A stretch of 64,000 nucleotides of DNA from Paenibacillus ottowii (GCF_006874425.1 NZ_VIJZ01000005.1:62001-126000); one strand, 5' to 3'. Shown: positions 52,425-61,319, counted from the first letter of the stretch. The notes: generated from the sequence alone by a model not told the origin. Numbers and translations: made by a program.

Positions 52425-52819
52425 TTATTGCCCATCCGACTCCTCAGAACCGGACACGCTTATGTATGTATGGAGCCTTTTTATGTCATGCTCAGGACAG
52501 GGATGTTACGCTTTAGAAATCACAAAAACGAGGAAAAGGTACAAACATACCAACTCCCCACTTTTGCCTGTTTTTCATCCTTTGTTTATGCATATTTTGG
52601 ATAGCCTAAAGCGTTACATCCACCCTATTGCTTACCTAAACCTCAGAAACGTATATGTATGGTGAAACTGTATCATATTGAATATCATGTTCAAGACAAT
52701 CATGTAACGCATTAGAAAACGCAAAAGTGACGAAAAGGTACAAGCATACCAACTCCTCATTTTCGCCTATTTTTAATCCTTTGTTTATATGACTTTTTCA
52801 ACCTCTAAAGCGTTACATC
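52425..52819 (-). repeat. Two diverged ~200-bp tandem repeats with inverted ends
   Basis: Two units, 52819-52621 and 52620-52425 on the minus strand, align over their whole length. Each starts GATGTAACGCTTTAG, contains AACAAAGGAT, GGAGTTGGTATG and TGTACCTTTTC, reaches an inverted partner (GCGTTACAT or GCGTAACATC), and ends in a CTGAGG...GCAATA stretch. Indels break any common reading frame, so the conserved feature is probably an RNA or DNA structure. The first unit begins inside the stop codon region of the upstream gene. Confidence 0.8.
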
Positions 52820-53199
52820 GAGCTGTCTTTTTGTCTGAACTTCCGAACACGCGTCCTGATACTTTCTTTTCTCGCCCTACCTCTACACTTGTCACAATAT
52901 TTCTGCCGATTCGAATTTGCCGAAAATGTTCCTCCACAACGTGTACAGTTCACCCTCGGCTTTGCTGTCTTAGGCTCAGTCTCTACATTACGTTTAAACT
53001 TATATTCTTGATCCAGCTTCTCGTCCATTGGCAAAACCCCATTTTCAAAATATGTACAACGGGGCAGAGCATCATTTTGACTAAAGAATATACATGGGCT
53101 ATCTTGTAAACAGCAATAATTCGGGATGCCATGTTTCGTTCCGAGATAACACGCACAATTATTCTTAACCAGCCGCTTGATGCTATTTTTATTCTGCAT
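52813..53199 (-). CDS. Cysteine-rich VLP-domain protein with zinc ribbon
   Basis: Residues 1-65 match the Cys-rich VLP pattern (RLVKNNCACYLG, CCLQDSPCIFF, RCTYFENGVLPMDEKL). Residues about 80-110 form a zinc ribbon (CTRCGGTFSANSNRQKYCDKC), ending in an Arg/Lys-rich tail. Such proteins occur on phages and conjugative elements; the function is unknown, perhaps nucleic-acid binding. The ATG lies inside the end of the portal gene (11-nt overlap). Confidence 0.7.
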   Translation of the reverse strand: MQNKNSIKRLVKNNCACYLGTKHGIPNYCCLQDSPCIFFSQNDALPRCTYFENGVLPMDEKLDQEYKFKRNVETEPKTAKPRVNCTRCGGTFSANSNRQKYCDKCRGRARKESIRTRVRKFRQKDSSM

Positions 53200-54496
53200 T
53201 CGTTACCTTCTTATCCGTACCAACTAATCGTTGTTGTTCTGCATGAAATTTATTGAATTCCAGCTTGGGATTCTCTACAAACGGAAGCAACGTCAGCAGT
53301 GTTTCCTGTGAGACCACTTCTTTCAGTTTCACAATCACATCTGCCATCCCCACCAAATCTGTTGGCAGGTTCCTTGTGAATTTTACGGCGATATCTCGAT
53401 AATCATATTGAACGCCTTCTTTAATGTGCAGGAACGTAAAGAAATTTCGTAGACGCTGCTTGATCACCTTTTCCATCAACGCTTCACGCATCGCCACTCG
53501 ATTCTCCAAATTTAGCAACTTATTTCGCAGTGCCAAGGAGGACGTATTACTGGCCCAATTCTCATTAAAGTTGACCTGATCCATCATGTCGAAGATTTTG
53601 CGTTCAATATTGTCCAACTCATTTTTCACAAAAGAATCATTAATCTCCTTCGTAAGCCAACTTACCTTTCCTCCAGCCGGAACCTGAATAATGCCCATCT
53701 TCTTCATATTCAATAAGTCCTCAGCTTCCAGCTTGGCATTTTCAATCACCAGATAGGCATTGCGATGATCTGCGATTTCATTGACCAAATCAGAATTCAA
53801 AGCGTTATAAGCATCAAATAAAGAAATCACATCATGGAAGCCGCTTTTCCTCTCCGTATTGGCTGGACAAGAGATAAGCGGTACTCTTCCAAAGATGTGT
53901 TTATGTTTGCCGATATATTTTAATTCAGATACTTGGTTCGACCTACTCCGATTGTGTTTGTCGTCGTTGCCGATTGTATAATGTAGAATTTCATGGTCGG
54001 TATACACGTCCAAATACACTTGCTTATCAAAACGTTTTGTAAATTTATGTAGTCCTAGTAGTACATTTTGTTCTGCTGTTCCATCTTCCAACATATACGC
54101 ATTCAAAGGAGATAGCACCGTGGCTGAAAACTGGCCATACGAGTCGATATAATTCAACTCAAAGCTCTCTCCAAAGATTTCGGATTGTTTTCGAAGCTGT
54201 AGATTATGCTCCTTATCCCAATAACTCATATGTACATCGATATTATGTATGGCTTCATCCTGATCCGACTTGGACACATAGTTTACTGGCTTACCGAGCA
54301 GATAACCCACTTCGTTATCTACAAACTTACGTGGAAAATTGAAGATAAGCTTTTGATTACTTCGACTTTCTTGCATCGCATAGTTCTTAAGAATGGCATG
54401 CTGACCATTGTAGTAATCTGAATATTTCTGTTTGGCTAATGCAGACGATTGGAGTTGGTTTAGGCACTCTAATATGATTTGTTCGGTTATTTGCAA
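53189..54496 (-). CDS. Phage portal protein (SPP1 gp6-like)
   Basis: Portal proteins form the dodecameric DNA gate of the head. Family blocks are NGQHAILKNYAMQES, RKFVDNEVGYLLGKPVNYVS, GESFELNYIDSYG, SLFDAYNALNSDLVNEIADH and NENWASNTSSLALRNKLLNL. I prefer TTG 54496 with AAGGA nine bases upstream; TTG 54514 covers that site. At 435 residues it is a little shorter than SPP1 gp6 but appears complete. Confidence 0.88.
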   Translation of the reverse strand: MQITEQIILECLNQLQSSALAKQKYSDYYNGQHAILKNYAMQESRSNQKLIFNFPRKFVDNEVGYLLGKPVNYVSKSDQDEAIHNIDVHMSYWDKEHNLQLRKQSEIFGESFELNYIDSYGQFSATVLSPLNAYMLEDGTAEQNVLLGLHKFTKRFDKQVYLDVYTDHEILHYTIGNDDKHNRSRSNQVSELKYIGKHKHIFGRVPLISCPANTERKSGFHDVISLFDAYNALNSDLVNEIADHRNAYLVIENAKLEAEDLLNMKKMGIIQVPAGGKVSWLTKEINDSFVKNELDNIERKIFDMMDQVNFNENWASNTSSLALRNKLLNLENRVAMREALMEKVIKQRLRNFFTFLHIKEGVQYDYRDIAVKFTRNLPTDLVGMADVIVKLKEVVSQETLLTLLPFVENPKLEFNKFHAEQQRLVGTDKKVTNAE

Positions 54497-54549
54497 ATAG
54501 GTTCTTCCTTTCAAAATAGATAAAGTAATTGTTGCTTAAATACATAAAA

Positions 54550-54573
54550 GAACCACCTTTAATAAGATGGTTC
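54550..54573 (-). terminator. Terminator of VOC cargo gene
   Basis: GAACCAcCTT pairs with AAGaTGGTTC around a 4-base loop, with TTTTATG following on the minus strand. It lies between the VOC and portal genes, so the portal needs its own promoter or read-through. Confidence 0.65.
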
Positions 54574-54726
54574 CTTGTTGAATTAACGTTCTCCGTTAGT
54601 TTAGTGAATCAAAGGAACCTCCTCCCTTCTAAACAGATAACCTTTCTAGGTACCGCGCTACAAGGGCCAGTCTCAATTTCACAGTGAGTGAGGCTATAAG
54701 GAGAGGCAAAACTGTTTCCCCATGAG

Positions 54727-55131
54727 TCACCCCCTACCACTGAACCTTTTGATCGCTTCCTCGGTCACCGGCTTGAAGAGGTTAATGAGGTTGCCGTCGG
54801 GATCACGAAACAACACAGCACGGTTCCCCCACGGCATCGTGGTCGGTTCCTTTACCCACTCGCCGACAAACGGCTTCAAGCGCTCGTATTCGGCATCGAC
54901 ATCATGGACGAGGAACTCGAGTATGACAGTGCGATTGTCTGCCGCCACTGCGGAACCAATGCCGAACAGCGGCACAGTATGGGAGTGACCGATCGCCAGG
55001 GTGCACGATGGCACAACGAGTTCGGCAAAGGCTGCCGCGGGACGTTCCGCTGAAACACCCATGACTCTCTCATAGAACTCTACAAGACGATCCACATCGT
55101 CGGTAATGATACGTACAGAAGCAAAATTCAT
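54727..55131 (-). CDS. VOC-family (glyoxalase/bleomycin resistance-like) protein
   Basis: The 134-residue protein has paired beta-alpha-beta-beta-beta VOC units: VRIITDDVDRLVEFYERVMG and FLVHDVDAEYERLKPFVGEW, with the C-terminal FRDPDGNLINLFKPV. VOC proteins include dioxygenases, glyoxalases and antibiotic-binding proteins; no specific substrate is evident. It is GC-richer than the surrounding phage genes. It has its own promoter region with the palindrome GATACTGTATC and its own terminator, so it looks like an inserted cargo gene. AAAGG precedes the ATG. Confidence 0.85.
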   Translation of the reverse strand: MNFASVRIITDDVDRLVEFYERVMGVSAERPAAAFAELVVPSCTLAIGHSHTVPLFGIGSAVAADNRTVILEFLVHDVDAEYERLKPFVGEWVKEPTTMPWGNRAVLFRDPDGNLINLFKPVTEEAIKRFSGRG

Positions 55132-55229
55132 AAAATACCATCCTTTCTATAATAAATGATACAGTATCTTATCAGGGCAAGAACAAGCTATCCACCCCAT
55201 TATGTTTACCTAATCGATAATAAACTAAC

Positions 55230-55255
55230 GCTACTGACAACGTTATGTCAGTAGC
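55230..55255 (-). terminator. Hairpin after large terminase gene
   Basis: GCTACTGACA and TGTCAGTAGC are perfect 10-bp arms around a 6-base loop. GTTAGTTTATT follows on the minus strand and ATTTTAACATTTT on the plus strand. It could be a weak terminator. Confidence 0.5.
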
Positions 55256-55367
55256 ATTTTAACATTTTCGGGTATTCTCTCTGCTAAAGTTGATACCCGT
55301 TTATATATTCTGCCTGTTAGCTTAACGAGATTGGGTAAAATAAAAACTTGAGTTTTTAGCAAAACCA

Positions 55368-56930
55368 TTAAAATAACAAGCTGCGATCATAAAACTTTAA
55401 ACTCTTAACAGACTGAATCAATTGAACAGCCCCATATAAACTATCCGGCGCATCATCGTATGTACAGTTTCGATTATAGTCCTTCACCTGATGGTTATAT
55501 CTAAGGTTATCTGCATTGAACAGAATATGACCCTTCTTAACCTCTGGTTCCAAGCTAATAATGCGTTCATGCTTCTGTCCCTTGGAATGCACACTTTCTA
55601 CGGGTGTATGTATCTTCGCTTTCCATAGCTCTTCTTCAAACTTTTGCTTCATATAGCTTTGCGCTTGATTGACTTCAAATCCCAGCTTATCTACAGGATA
55701 AAGCTTCAATTTTTCAATAGCCACTTGGAACAAATCATCCGGCAGCAGTTTATAGATATTACCATCAATCACGTACATCTGCTTCGTCTTCCGATGCTGC
55801 CCAATAATTGAAACCGCAGAATAGTCATTTTTCTTCCCTGCTTTAATCGCTGGGTCAATATACATGGCAAGTTCCATGTCTTCGAACTCAGGCAACCTTT
55901 CCCAATACATCAGATTCTGAAATATGTATTCATCAGTTGAGCGCGGATCATTCTGCAATTCTTTATAGAAGCTCTTTTCGCCCATCGCTTGCTTCTTGCA
56001 CATCAAATAATAGTAGTCCAAATACTCGCTCCACAGTATTTCCGTACCCTCTAACATTTCCTCCTCATTCGCCATAAAAAAAGACAAGGCCGTATTGATC
56101 CTGTCTTCGTCTTGCAAGTTATTATACATTCGTTCCCACTCTGACCACAGATCATCCCGTTCTGAAAATTGAAGCACGGCTGCTTTACGAACACTTCGCA
56201 CACCTGGGATTTTACCTTTGAGCAGATCGGCCATAATATCTTCTTCATTCAAAATGGTTCCACAGATCAGAATATTCGTATCCCTTGTTCCAATAGGCAG
56301 AATAACATCTGTAAATGTATTTTTAATTTGTTCTCGTTTGGCTTCGGATCGTGCAGTGTCCTCCTTGAGTAAATCATCCATTAGAACCAGTGTGGGACGA
56401 TGATGCTTATAGTGAATACCTCTCAAGCTGCCATCTATGCCACGAATCATAATACATGAGTCCAGCCCACCTTTACTCTTGAGCCATATTTCATTGTTGT
56501 TCCAGCGGCTCCCTTTTCGAATCCCAAAATCCTCAATCAGCATCTGATTCGTTTCCAATTCATCTTTGATCATATCCAAGAAGGGTAATGCAATTTGTTC
56601 TGTGGCAGATATGATCAATGTAAATTGTGATTTATCATATAAAGTTGCATACAGCGGAAATAAAAAAGAACTGATCGTTGACTTTCCATGCTCCCTTGGG
56701 AGGCCGAAAGCCGTAATCAGTCCAGTATGGGCAAGCATATGTTTTAATTCTGAAAATAACTCTTGATGAAACTTGCCAAATGCTCGATCAAAATATTTAG
56801 GAAAATAGGCCAATGCAAAAAATTCAATATCCATCTCACCTATAAGCTTCCGTAATTCAGAGAAGGAGAACGTTTCGATCAGTTGTTTCATTTTCGGTGC
56901 TTTAAAATGTTTCTCCATGTATTGTTTCAT
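55368..56930 (-). CDS. Phage terminase large subunit
   Basis: The packaging ATPase has an adenine/Walker A block GLPREHGKSTISSF (residues about 76-89) and Walker B LVLMDDLLKED (about 182-192). The nuclease domain follows, with MYIDPAIKAGKKNDYSAVSI and a C-terminal Asp block YDDAPDSLYGAV. The 520-residue length is normal. The frame upstream of ATG 56930 continues to a TAA at about 56988, beyond which MNTTNQ reads in frame from ATG 57006, so the natural N-terminus may have been cut by a nonsense mutation. No ribosome site is obvious at 56930. Confidence 0.88.
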   Translation of the reverse strand: MKQYMEKHFKAPKMKQLIETFSFSELRKLIGEMDIEFFALAYFPKYFDRAFGKFHQELFSELKHMLAHTGLITAFGLPREHGKSTISSFLFPLYATLYDKSQFTLIISATEQIALPFLDMIKDELETNQMLIEDFGIRKGSRWNNNEIWLKSKGGLDSCIMIRGIDGSLRGIHYKHHRPTLVLMDDLLKEDTARSEAKREQIKNTFTDVILPIGTRDTNILICGTILNEEDIMADLLKGKIPGVRSVRKAAVLQFSERDDLWSEWERMYNNLQDEDRINTALSFFMANEEEMLEGTEILWSEYLDYYYLMCKKQAMGEKSFYKELQNDPRSTDEYIFQNLMYWERLPEFEDMELAMYIDPAIKAGKKNDYSAVSIIGQHRKTKQMYVIDGNIYKLLPDDLFQVAIEKLKLYPVDKLGFEVNQAQSYMKQKFEEELWKAKIHTPVESVHSKGQKHERIISLEPEVKKGHILFNADNLRYNHQVKDYNRNCTYDDAPDSLYGAVQLIQSVKSLKFYDRSLLF

Positions 56931-57022
56931 TAATTCGGTTTGGCGTTGTTGTTCTTGGTTTATCGTTTCAATTGTTGCGGCTTCTTTTTATTGATTTGTT
57001 GTATTCATTTCATTGTAAAACT

Positions 57023-57751
57023 TTAAAAATCACACTCATCTATCGTACTGGTCAACTCAGCCCATCTGGCCGATAGCAACTTCGCATAGTCCAAAGAAAA
57101 CAATCCATAATGCCCTAAGGAATAACCGTCATTAACTTCTACTAATAATGTTTCTCCTTTATCTGTTAGTCCAAAATCCACCGCATACCCTTTAGGAGCA
57201 GCTTGAAATTGTGAGACCACATTTTCAACTACCTTATAGTCAAAGTGTGCTCTCCAGTTTCCTTTATACCTTCGAATGTCTAATATATTCCCATACCGAA
57301 CAAAACATCTCCACTCTGCCACAAAATTCACAATATCTGAACATAATATTTCCGGGTCTTCACCATATGTACTGCAGCCAACTAAATCCTTCGTGCTTCT
57401 AACGACAACGCCAGTAAACTTCTTATCCTCGACAGGCTTAATAAAAACATTCCAGTTCTCAGGGTTATTTGCTATGAAACTTAGTTTAGACTTCCAGATC
57501 TTCCTGCCCAAGTAAGCTGTTAACTCTTGCGGATAATCAATTTCAGATGCAACAATGTCATGTATATGGAGTGCTGTTCGTACATCATCCACATAGCTAA
57601 CTACGATATCTTCTTTGTTATGATCAGTTAGCTTATTTATATTTTCAAAATAACGTATTTCAAATCCCATCTGCTTAAACCCATCAAAAGCTGCATAAAA
57701 ATTGTGATTTGCAATTTCATGATCAAGACCTTTTCTAATATATACCTTCAT
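57023..57751 (-). CDS. ATP-grasp domain protein (DUF4343-like)
   Basis: The 242-residue protein carries the late ATP-grasp features: NVFIKPVEDKKFTGVVVRST (ATP-binding Lys), EWRCFVRYGNILDIRRYKGN and VDFGLTDKGETLLVEVNDGY (metal-binding Glu/Asn). This resembles DUF4343 ATP-grasp proteins, which join carboxylates to amines or thiols. TAGGAGG precedes the ATG. It lies inside the packaging module, which is unusual, so it is likely cargo. The substrate is unknown. Confidence 0.8.
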   Translation of the reverse strand: MKVYIRKGLDHEIANHNFYAAFDGFKQMGFEIRYFENINKLTDHNKEDIVVSYVDDVRTALHIHDIVASEIDYPQELTAYLGRKIWKSKLSFIANNPENWNVFIKPVEDKKFTGVVVRSTKDLVGCSTYGEDPEILCSDIVNFVAEWRCFVRYGNILDIRRYKGNWRAHFDYKVVENVVSQFQAAPKGYAVDFGLTDKGETLLVEVNDGYSLGHYGLFSLDYAKLLSARWAELTSTIDECDF

Positions 57752-57932
57752 GAAGACCTCCTACCCATACATTTCCGATGTGAACCTCTTACTCTTATTC
57801 AAACAATACAGTCAGTCCTAAAATGATTTCACCATAAATTCATCACAAAAACTTCTTCACTCTTTGCTGGCGGCTTCGTTTTCACCGTTGGAAGCCCCCC
57901 CCTGCTAAGCAACGATAAAAAGAAGTGGTTCA

Positions 57933-58778
57933 TTACCACTCAATATTCGACAAAGCCATTTCCATATCCTGCTGTGTTGTTAGGGTATAAATATTGGTTG
58001 TTGCTACGTGATCATGTCCAAGGATTTGCTGGATGGTGGTCAAAGGAGTCGTTTTGACCAGCTTATAACCAAGTGTATGTCTCAGCATATGTGGTGTGAC
58101 CTTAACGTTGATCCGATCCCCGTATTTGTTCAAAATCAGATTAATCGCATTTCGCTCCAAAGGCCCTCGCTGTCCAATAAATAAATATTCTGATTCCACT
58201 TGTGGTCTGACTTCGAGATACCGAGTAATGGCTTTTCGCACATCCTTATTCAATGGTATGGTTCGAAAGGAGTTCCCTTTACCGAATACCTTCAATATTC
58301 CTTTGCGTTCACTTATTTCAATATCCCTTAGCTTGATACCAACCAATTCGCTTACCCGTATCCCTGTTCCCAGCAACAATTCAATCATACAGATATGCAT
58401 TCGATTCCCCATACGGTGAATTTCATTTCGTAGCTTCCACAAATCCTTTTCCGCTAACCCTTTGTATTGCCGAACGACCTTATTCCTGACCGCTTCGATA
58501 TGTATTTCTTCCTTTATATAGCCTTGCTGATGCATCCACTGTGCAAATACATTGATACTGGCGATCTTGCGGTTGATGGTCAGTATCGCTTGATTGGTGC
58601 TTTGCAGATATTTCTTGTATTCTACGCCATCCAGTTCAATCCACTTGTTCAGTCCATATTCCGTCTTGCCCCCATACCAGGCTATAAACTGCAATACGTC
58701 CCTAATATAACAGGAAATCGTATTTTCACTCCGATCCTTGCTCCGTAAATATGCTTCAAACCCTTGTATATACTTCAT
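57933..58778 (-). CDS. Tyrosine recombinase (XerC/D-like)
   Basis: The N-terminal SAM-like domain (FEAYLRSKDRSENTISCYIR) is followed by the catalytic domain. The catalytic residues are Arg in GTGIRVSELVGIKL, His-x-x-Arg in HMLRHTLGY, His in ILGHDHVATT and Tyr in NIYTLTT. GGGGGAG precedes ATG 58778; the longer frame to 58838 is unlikely. At 281 residues it is phage XerC-like. It lies between the two terminase genes, as in several Firmicute phages, and may act on phage DNA resolution instead of integration. Confidence 0.9.
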   Translation of the reverse strand: MKYIQGFEAYLRSKDRSENTISCYIRDVLQFIAWYGGKTEYGLNKWIELDGVEYKKYLQSTNQAILTINRKIASINVFAQWMHQQGYIKEEIHIEAVRNKVVRQYKGLAEKDLWKLRNEIHRMGNRMHICMIELLLGTGIRVSELVGIKLRDIEISERKGILKVFGKGNSFRTIPLNKDVRKAITRYLEVRPQVESEYLFIGQRGPLERNAINLILNKYGDRINVKVTPHMLRHTLGYKLVKTTPLTTIQQILGHDHVATTNIYTLTTQQDMEMALSNIEW

Positions 58779-58937
58779 TTTCTCCCCCACCTTTCGCTCG
58801 TGTGTCACATCATAGCGTTGATTCGGGGGAAAGTCCACTCATTACATAACTTATCTTATGCACTTAGTCTGGGCAATTTACTGGCTAATTCAGGGCTGAA
58901 ACTGGCGTTTATCTATACAAATACTAACGACATAACG

Positions 58938-59681
58938 TTACGGCTGCGAATCATCCGGCTCCATATATCCTTCCTCCATCTCGACCGATTCCTCAATAGC
59001 TTCATAATCGGCATCCACTACATCGGCTTCAATCATATCCAGAAATAGCTGCTTGCGTTCCTGTTCTAGCGCTTTCGTATTGACCAGCAGTTCACGGCGA
59101 TCATTCCACTCGTTAGGTGCACGGTTCTTTAAGTAGAAGATCATCGCTGTCGGATTGGGAGGCTGATATCGCTTGACTTTCTCGATACGCGTCTTCTTTT
59201 TTCCATTTTTGTCCTCTTCAATAATCGTTTTTATTTCTTCATATTCATACCCCGTAGCAGCTTTCAAAAGTGAATTTTCTACGTGTGAAATAGGGACAGA
59301 TCTGCTCCATTTGACTAGTTCAGCCAGCATCGGATGTTTATTAATATACTCGTACCAAGTCGTTTTACCAATATCGAGTTTCCTGATTATGTCCTCTGCA
59401 TTCACGCCTTCTTCGAACCATTGCTGAATCTCCGCTAACCGAGGATATACATGGGTCTCCCACTTGGTTGGACGTTCTAATGCTTCAGCAAATTTGGGAT
59501 GCTTTCTACGATAATCGCCTAATGTCCAAATATGAATATTTAATCGTTTCGCAATCTCCTCATCTGTTGCTCCTTCACGTACCCAAACGGGAATATCCCT
59601 GAGCCTTGGCACAACAAATTGATCATACTTGGTCAATATCTTTGGCCTGTTTCTTTTTGGTTTGTCATTATTTTTGCTCAT
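58938..59681 (-). CDS. Phage terminase small subunit
   Basis: Helix-turn-helix repeats (EGATDEEIAKRLNIHIWTLG and EGVNAEDIIRKLDIGKTTWY) bind packaging sites. VENSLLKAATGYEYEEIKT and NPTAMIFYLKNRAPNEWND are typical of TerS of Firmicute phages. ATG 59681 has GAGGTGA in front; an extension to 59729 would cover that site. Two DNA-binding units in tandem make it longer (247 residues) than usual. Confidence 0.88.
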   Translation of the reverse strand: MSKNNDKPKRNRPKILTKYDQFVVPRLRDIPVWVREGATDEEIAKRLNIHIWTLGDYRRKHPKFAEALERPTKWETHVYPRLAEIQQWFEEGVNAEDIIRKLDIGKTTWYEYINKHPMLAELVKWSRSVPISHVENSLLKAATGYEYEEIKTIIEEDKNGKKKTRIEKVKRYQPPNPTAMIFYLKNRAPNEWNDRRELLVNTKALEQERKQLFLDMIEADVVDADYEAIEESVEMEEGYMEPDDSQP

Positions 59682-59746
59682 TCTGCTCACCTCCAGCACG
59701 AAAAAAGGGAACAGCCAAATATCGACCATTCCCCATATGTATCAGC

Positions 59747-59908
59747 TTATCCTTCTAACTCAGCCTCGTAAAACAATTCGATATCCTCGATCACCTTTTG
59801 AATCAACTCATTGTCCTCCGTAGCTTCCACAGCCCCTAGCACACTTACCTTTTCGATTTGCATGCCTTTTAGGAATCGAATCACCATATTCACTTTTGCC
59901 TTACCCAA
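59747..59908 (-). CDS. Small phage protein, 53 residues
   Basis: The frame GKAKVNMVIRFLKGMQIEKV to EDIELFYEAELEG is a small helical protein. AAAGGGTGAT lies six bases before the TTG start at 59908, and the stop is at 59747-59749. It lies between the methyltransferase gene (18 nt upstream) and the small terminase. The pattern suggests a late regulator or accessory protein, but no family is recognised. Confidence 0.6.
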   Translation of the reverse strand: MGKAKVNMVIRFLKGMQIEKVSVLGAVEATEDNELIQKVIEDIELFYEAELEG

Positions 59909-59926
59909 TTCAATCACCCTTTCGGT

Positions 59927-61192
59927 TTAGTCAGCACATGATACCTCTGACCTTGCCGACTCAGCAACCACTTCCTGATAGTCATACTGCTTACCATCTC
60001 GGATCAAATATACGCCGTTATCGCTGCCAACATGGGCAATATATCGCCTCACAATCACATCTACATATTTGGGATCAAGCTCACAGGTATAGCAAATCCG
60101 ACCCGTTTCCTCACAAGCAATCAACGTTGAACCTGAACCACCAAAAGGATCAAACACGATATCACCAAGCTTACTGGAATTTTTAATTGGGTAGCTAATC
60201 AAGGGAATCGGCTTCATCGTGGGATGATATTCATTCCGAAATGGGCGATCAAATTGCCATAATGTCGTTTGCTTTCGATCACTATTCCAATAGTGTCCAC
60301 CTGTCGGCTTCCAACCGTACAATACGGGTTCGTGCATCCAGTGATAATCACTTCTGCCCATTACCATCGCTTGCTTAGCCCATATACAACACTGTGCCAG
60401 TTTGAATCCAGCTTCGATAAATGACTTCCTAAAATTCAAACCTTCACTATCCGCATGGAACACATAAATACTTGCTCCGTCATCTGCTACTTCAAACATT
60501 TGAGTATAGGCAGCCAATAGGAAATCATAAAACTGGTCATTGTCCATTTTATCGTTCTCTATTTTCAATGCAGCCTTCGCCTTGCCCGTATAGTCCACAT
60601 TATAAGGTGGATCAGTTACAATAAGCTGAGCCTTCTTACCATCCATCAATGTTGCGATATCCTGCGGATTAGTCGAGTCACCGCATATGAGCCTATGCTT
60701 ACCAAGTAACCAGATGTCACCTTTACGAGTGATCGGATGTTCAGACAATGCTTCCTCTACATTAAAATCATCCTCATCATCGGCTGTTTCTTCATGTAAT
60801 GTATCCAGCAACTTCTCACACTCGCTCATATCAAATCCAGTTAGAGAAAGATCATAATCAGCCAGCTTTAATTCTTCCAGTTCCTGCGCCAACAATTCAA
60901 AATTCCAATCTGCATACTCAGCCGTTTTGTTATCAGCTATTCTAAAAGCTTTGACCTGTTCTGGTGTTAAATCATCAACCAGTATTGTTGGGACTTCCTT
61001 TAGTCCGAGCTTCTTGGCTGCTAACAGTCGTGTATGTCCTGCTATGATTTCATGATTGCTGTCAATTAGAATGGGATTTTTAAATCCATAACTTTGAATA
61101 CTCGTTGCTACATAATCTACAGCTTTTTCATTATTTCTGGCGTTTTTTATGTACGGAATTAACGTTTCTACGTTTACGAATTTGATTTCCAA
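59927..61192 (-). CDS. ParB-domain DNA methyltransferase
   Basis: Residues 1-120 form a ParB/sulfiredoxin-like nuclease fold (NPILIDSNHEIIAGHTRLLAAKKLG). Residues about 150-405 form a DNA amino-methyltransferase with IVTDPPYNVDYTGK (motif IV DPPY) and FDPFGGSGSTLIACEETGR (motif I), order beta. It likely methylates adenine or N4-cytosine. No restriction gene is adjacent, so it may protect phage DNA from host restriction. The TTG start at 61192 follows GGGGGA, and the gene overlaps the small membrane protein by 62 nt. Confidence 0.9.
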   Translation of the reverse strand: MEIKFVNVETLIPYIKNARNNEKAVDYVATSIQSYGFKNPILIDSNHEIIAGHTRLLAAKKLGLKEVPTILVDDLTPEQVKAFRIADNKTAEYADWNFELLAQELEELKLADYDLSLTGFDMSECEKLLDTLHEETADDEDDFNVEEALSEHPITRKGDIWLLGKHRLICGDSTNPQDIATLMDGKKAQLIVTDPPYNVDYTGKAKAALKIENDKMDNDQFYDFLLAAYTQMFEVADDGASIYVFHADSEGLNFRKSFIEAGFKLAQCCIWAKQAMVMGRSDYHWMHEPVLYGWKPTGGHYWNSDRKQTTLWQFDRPFRNEYHPTMKPIPLISYPIKNSSKLGDIVFDPFGGSGSTLIACEETGRICYTCELDPKYVDVIVRRYIAHVGSDNGVYLIRDGKQYDYQEVVAESARSEVSCAD

Positions 61193-61319
61193 TCCACTTG
61201 ATCCCCCTTTCTACCTTCATTTTTAAAAAGGCTGCAATCCACATCCAGGTAAAAAACACACCAACCGCAGTGATAAATCGTAATATTTCTATGATTATTG
61301 CTTGTAACATTAATAGCAT
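61131..61319 (-). CDS. Small membrane protein overlapping methyltransferase gene
   Basis: The 62-residue protein has one membrane span (IIIEILRFITAVGVFFTWMWIAA, about 8-30; shown here only to mark the segment by its ends) and a very basic tail. AGAGGAG lies eight bases before ATG 61319, a strong site. It overlaps the next gene by 62 nt in another frame. Size and charge recall pinholins or small phage membrane proteins; the function is unknown. Confidence 0.5.
   Translation of the reverse strand: MLLMLQAIIIEILRFITAVGVFFTWMWIAAFLKMKVERGIKWIGNQIRKRRNVNSVHKKRQK

Noticed and set aside
52425-52819. CRISPR array at the tandem repeats
   Set aside because: Only two long diverged units with no short identical repeats or unique spacers.
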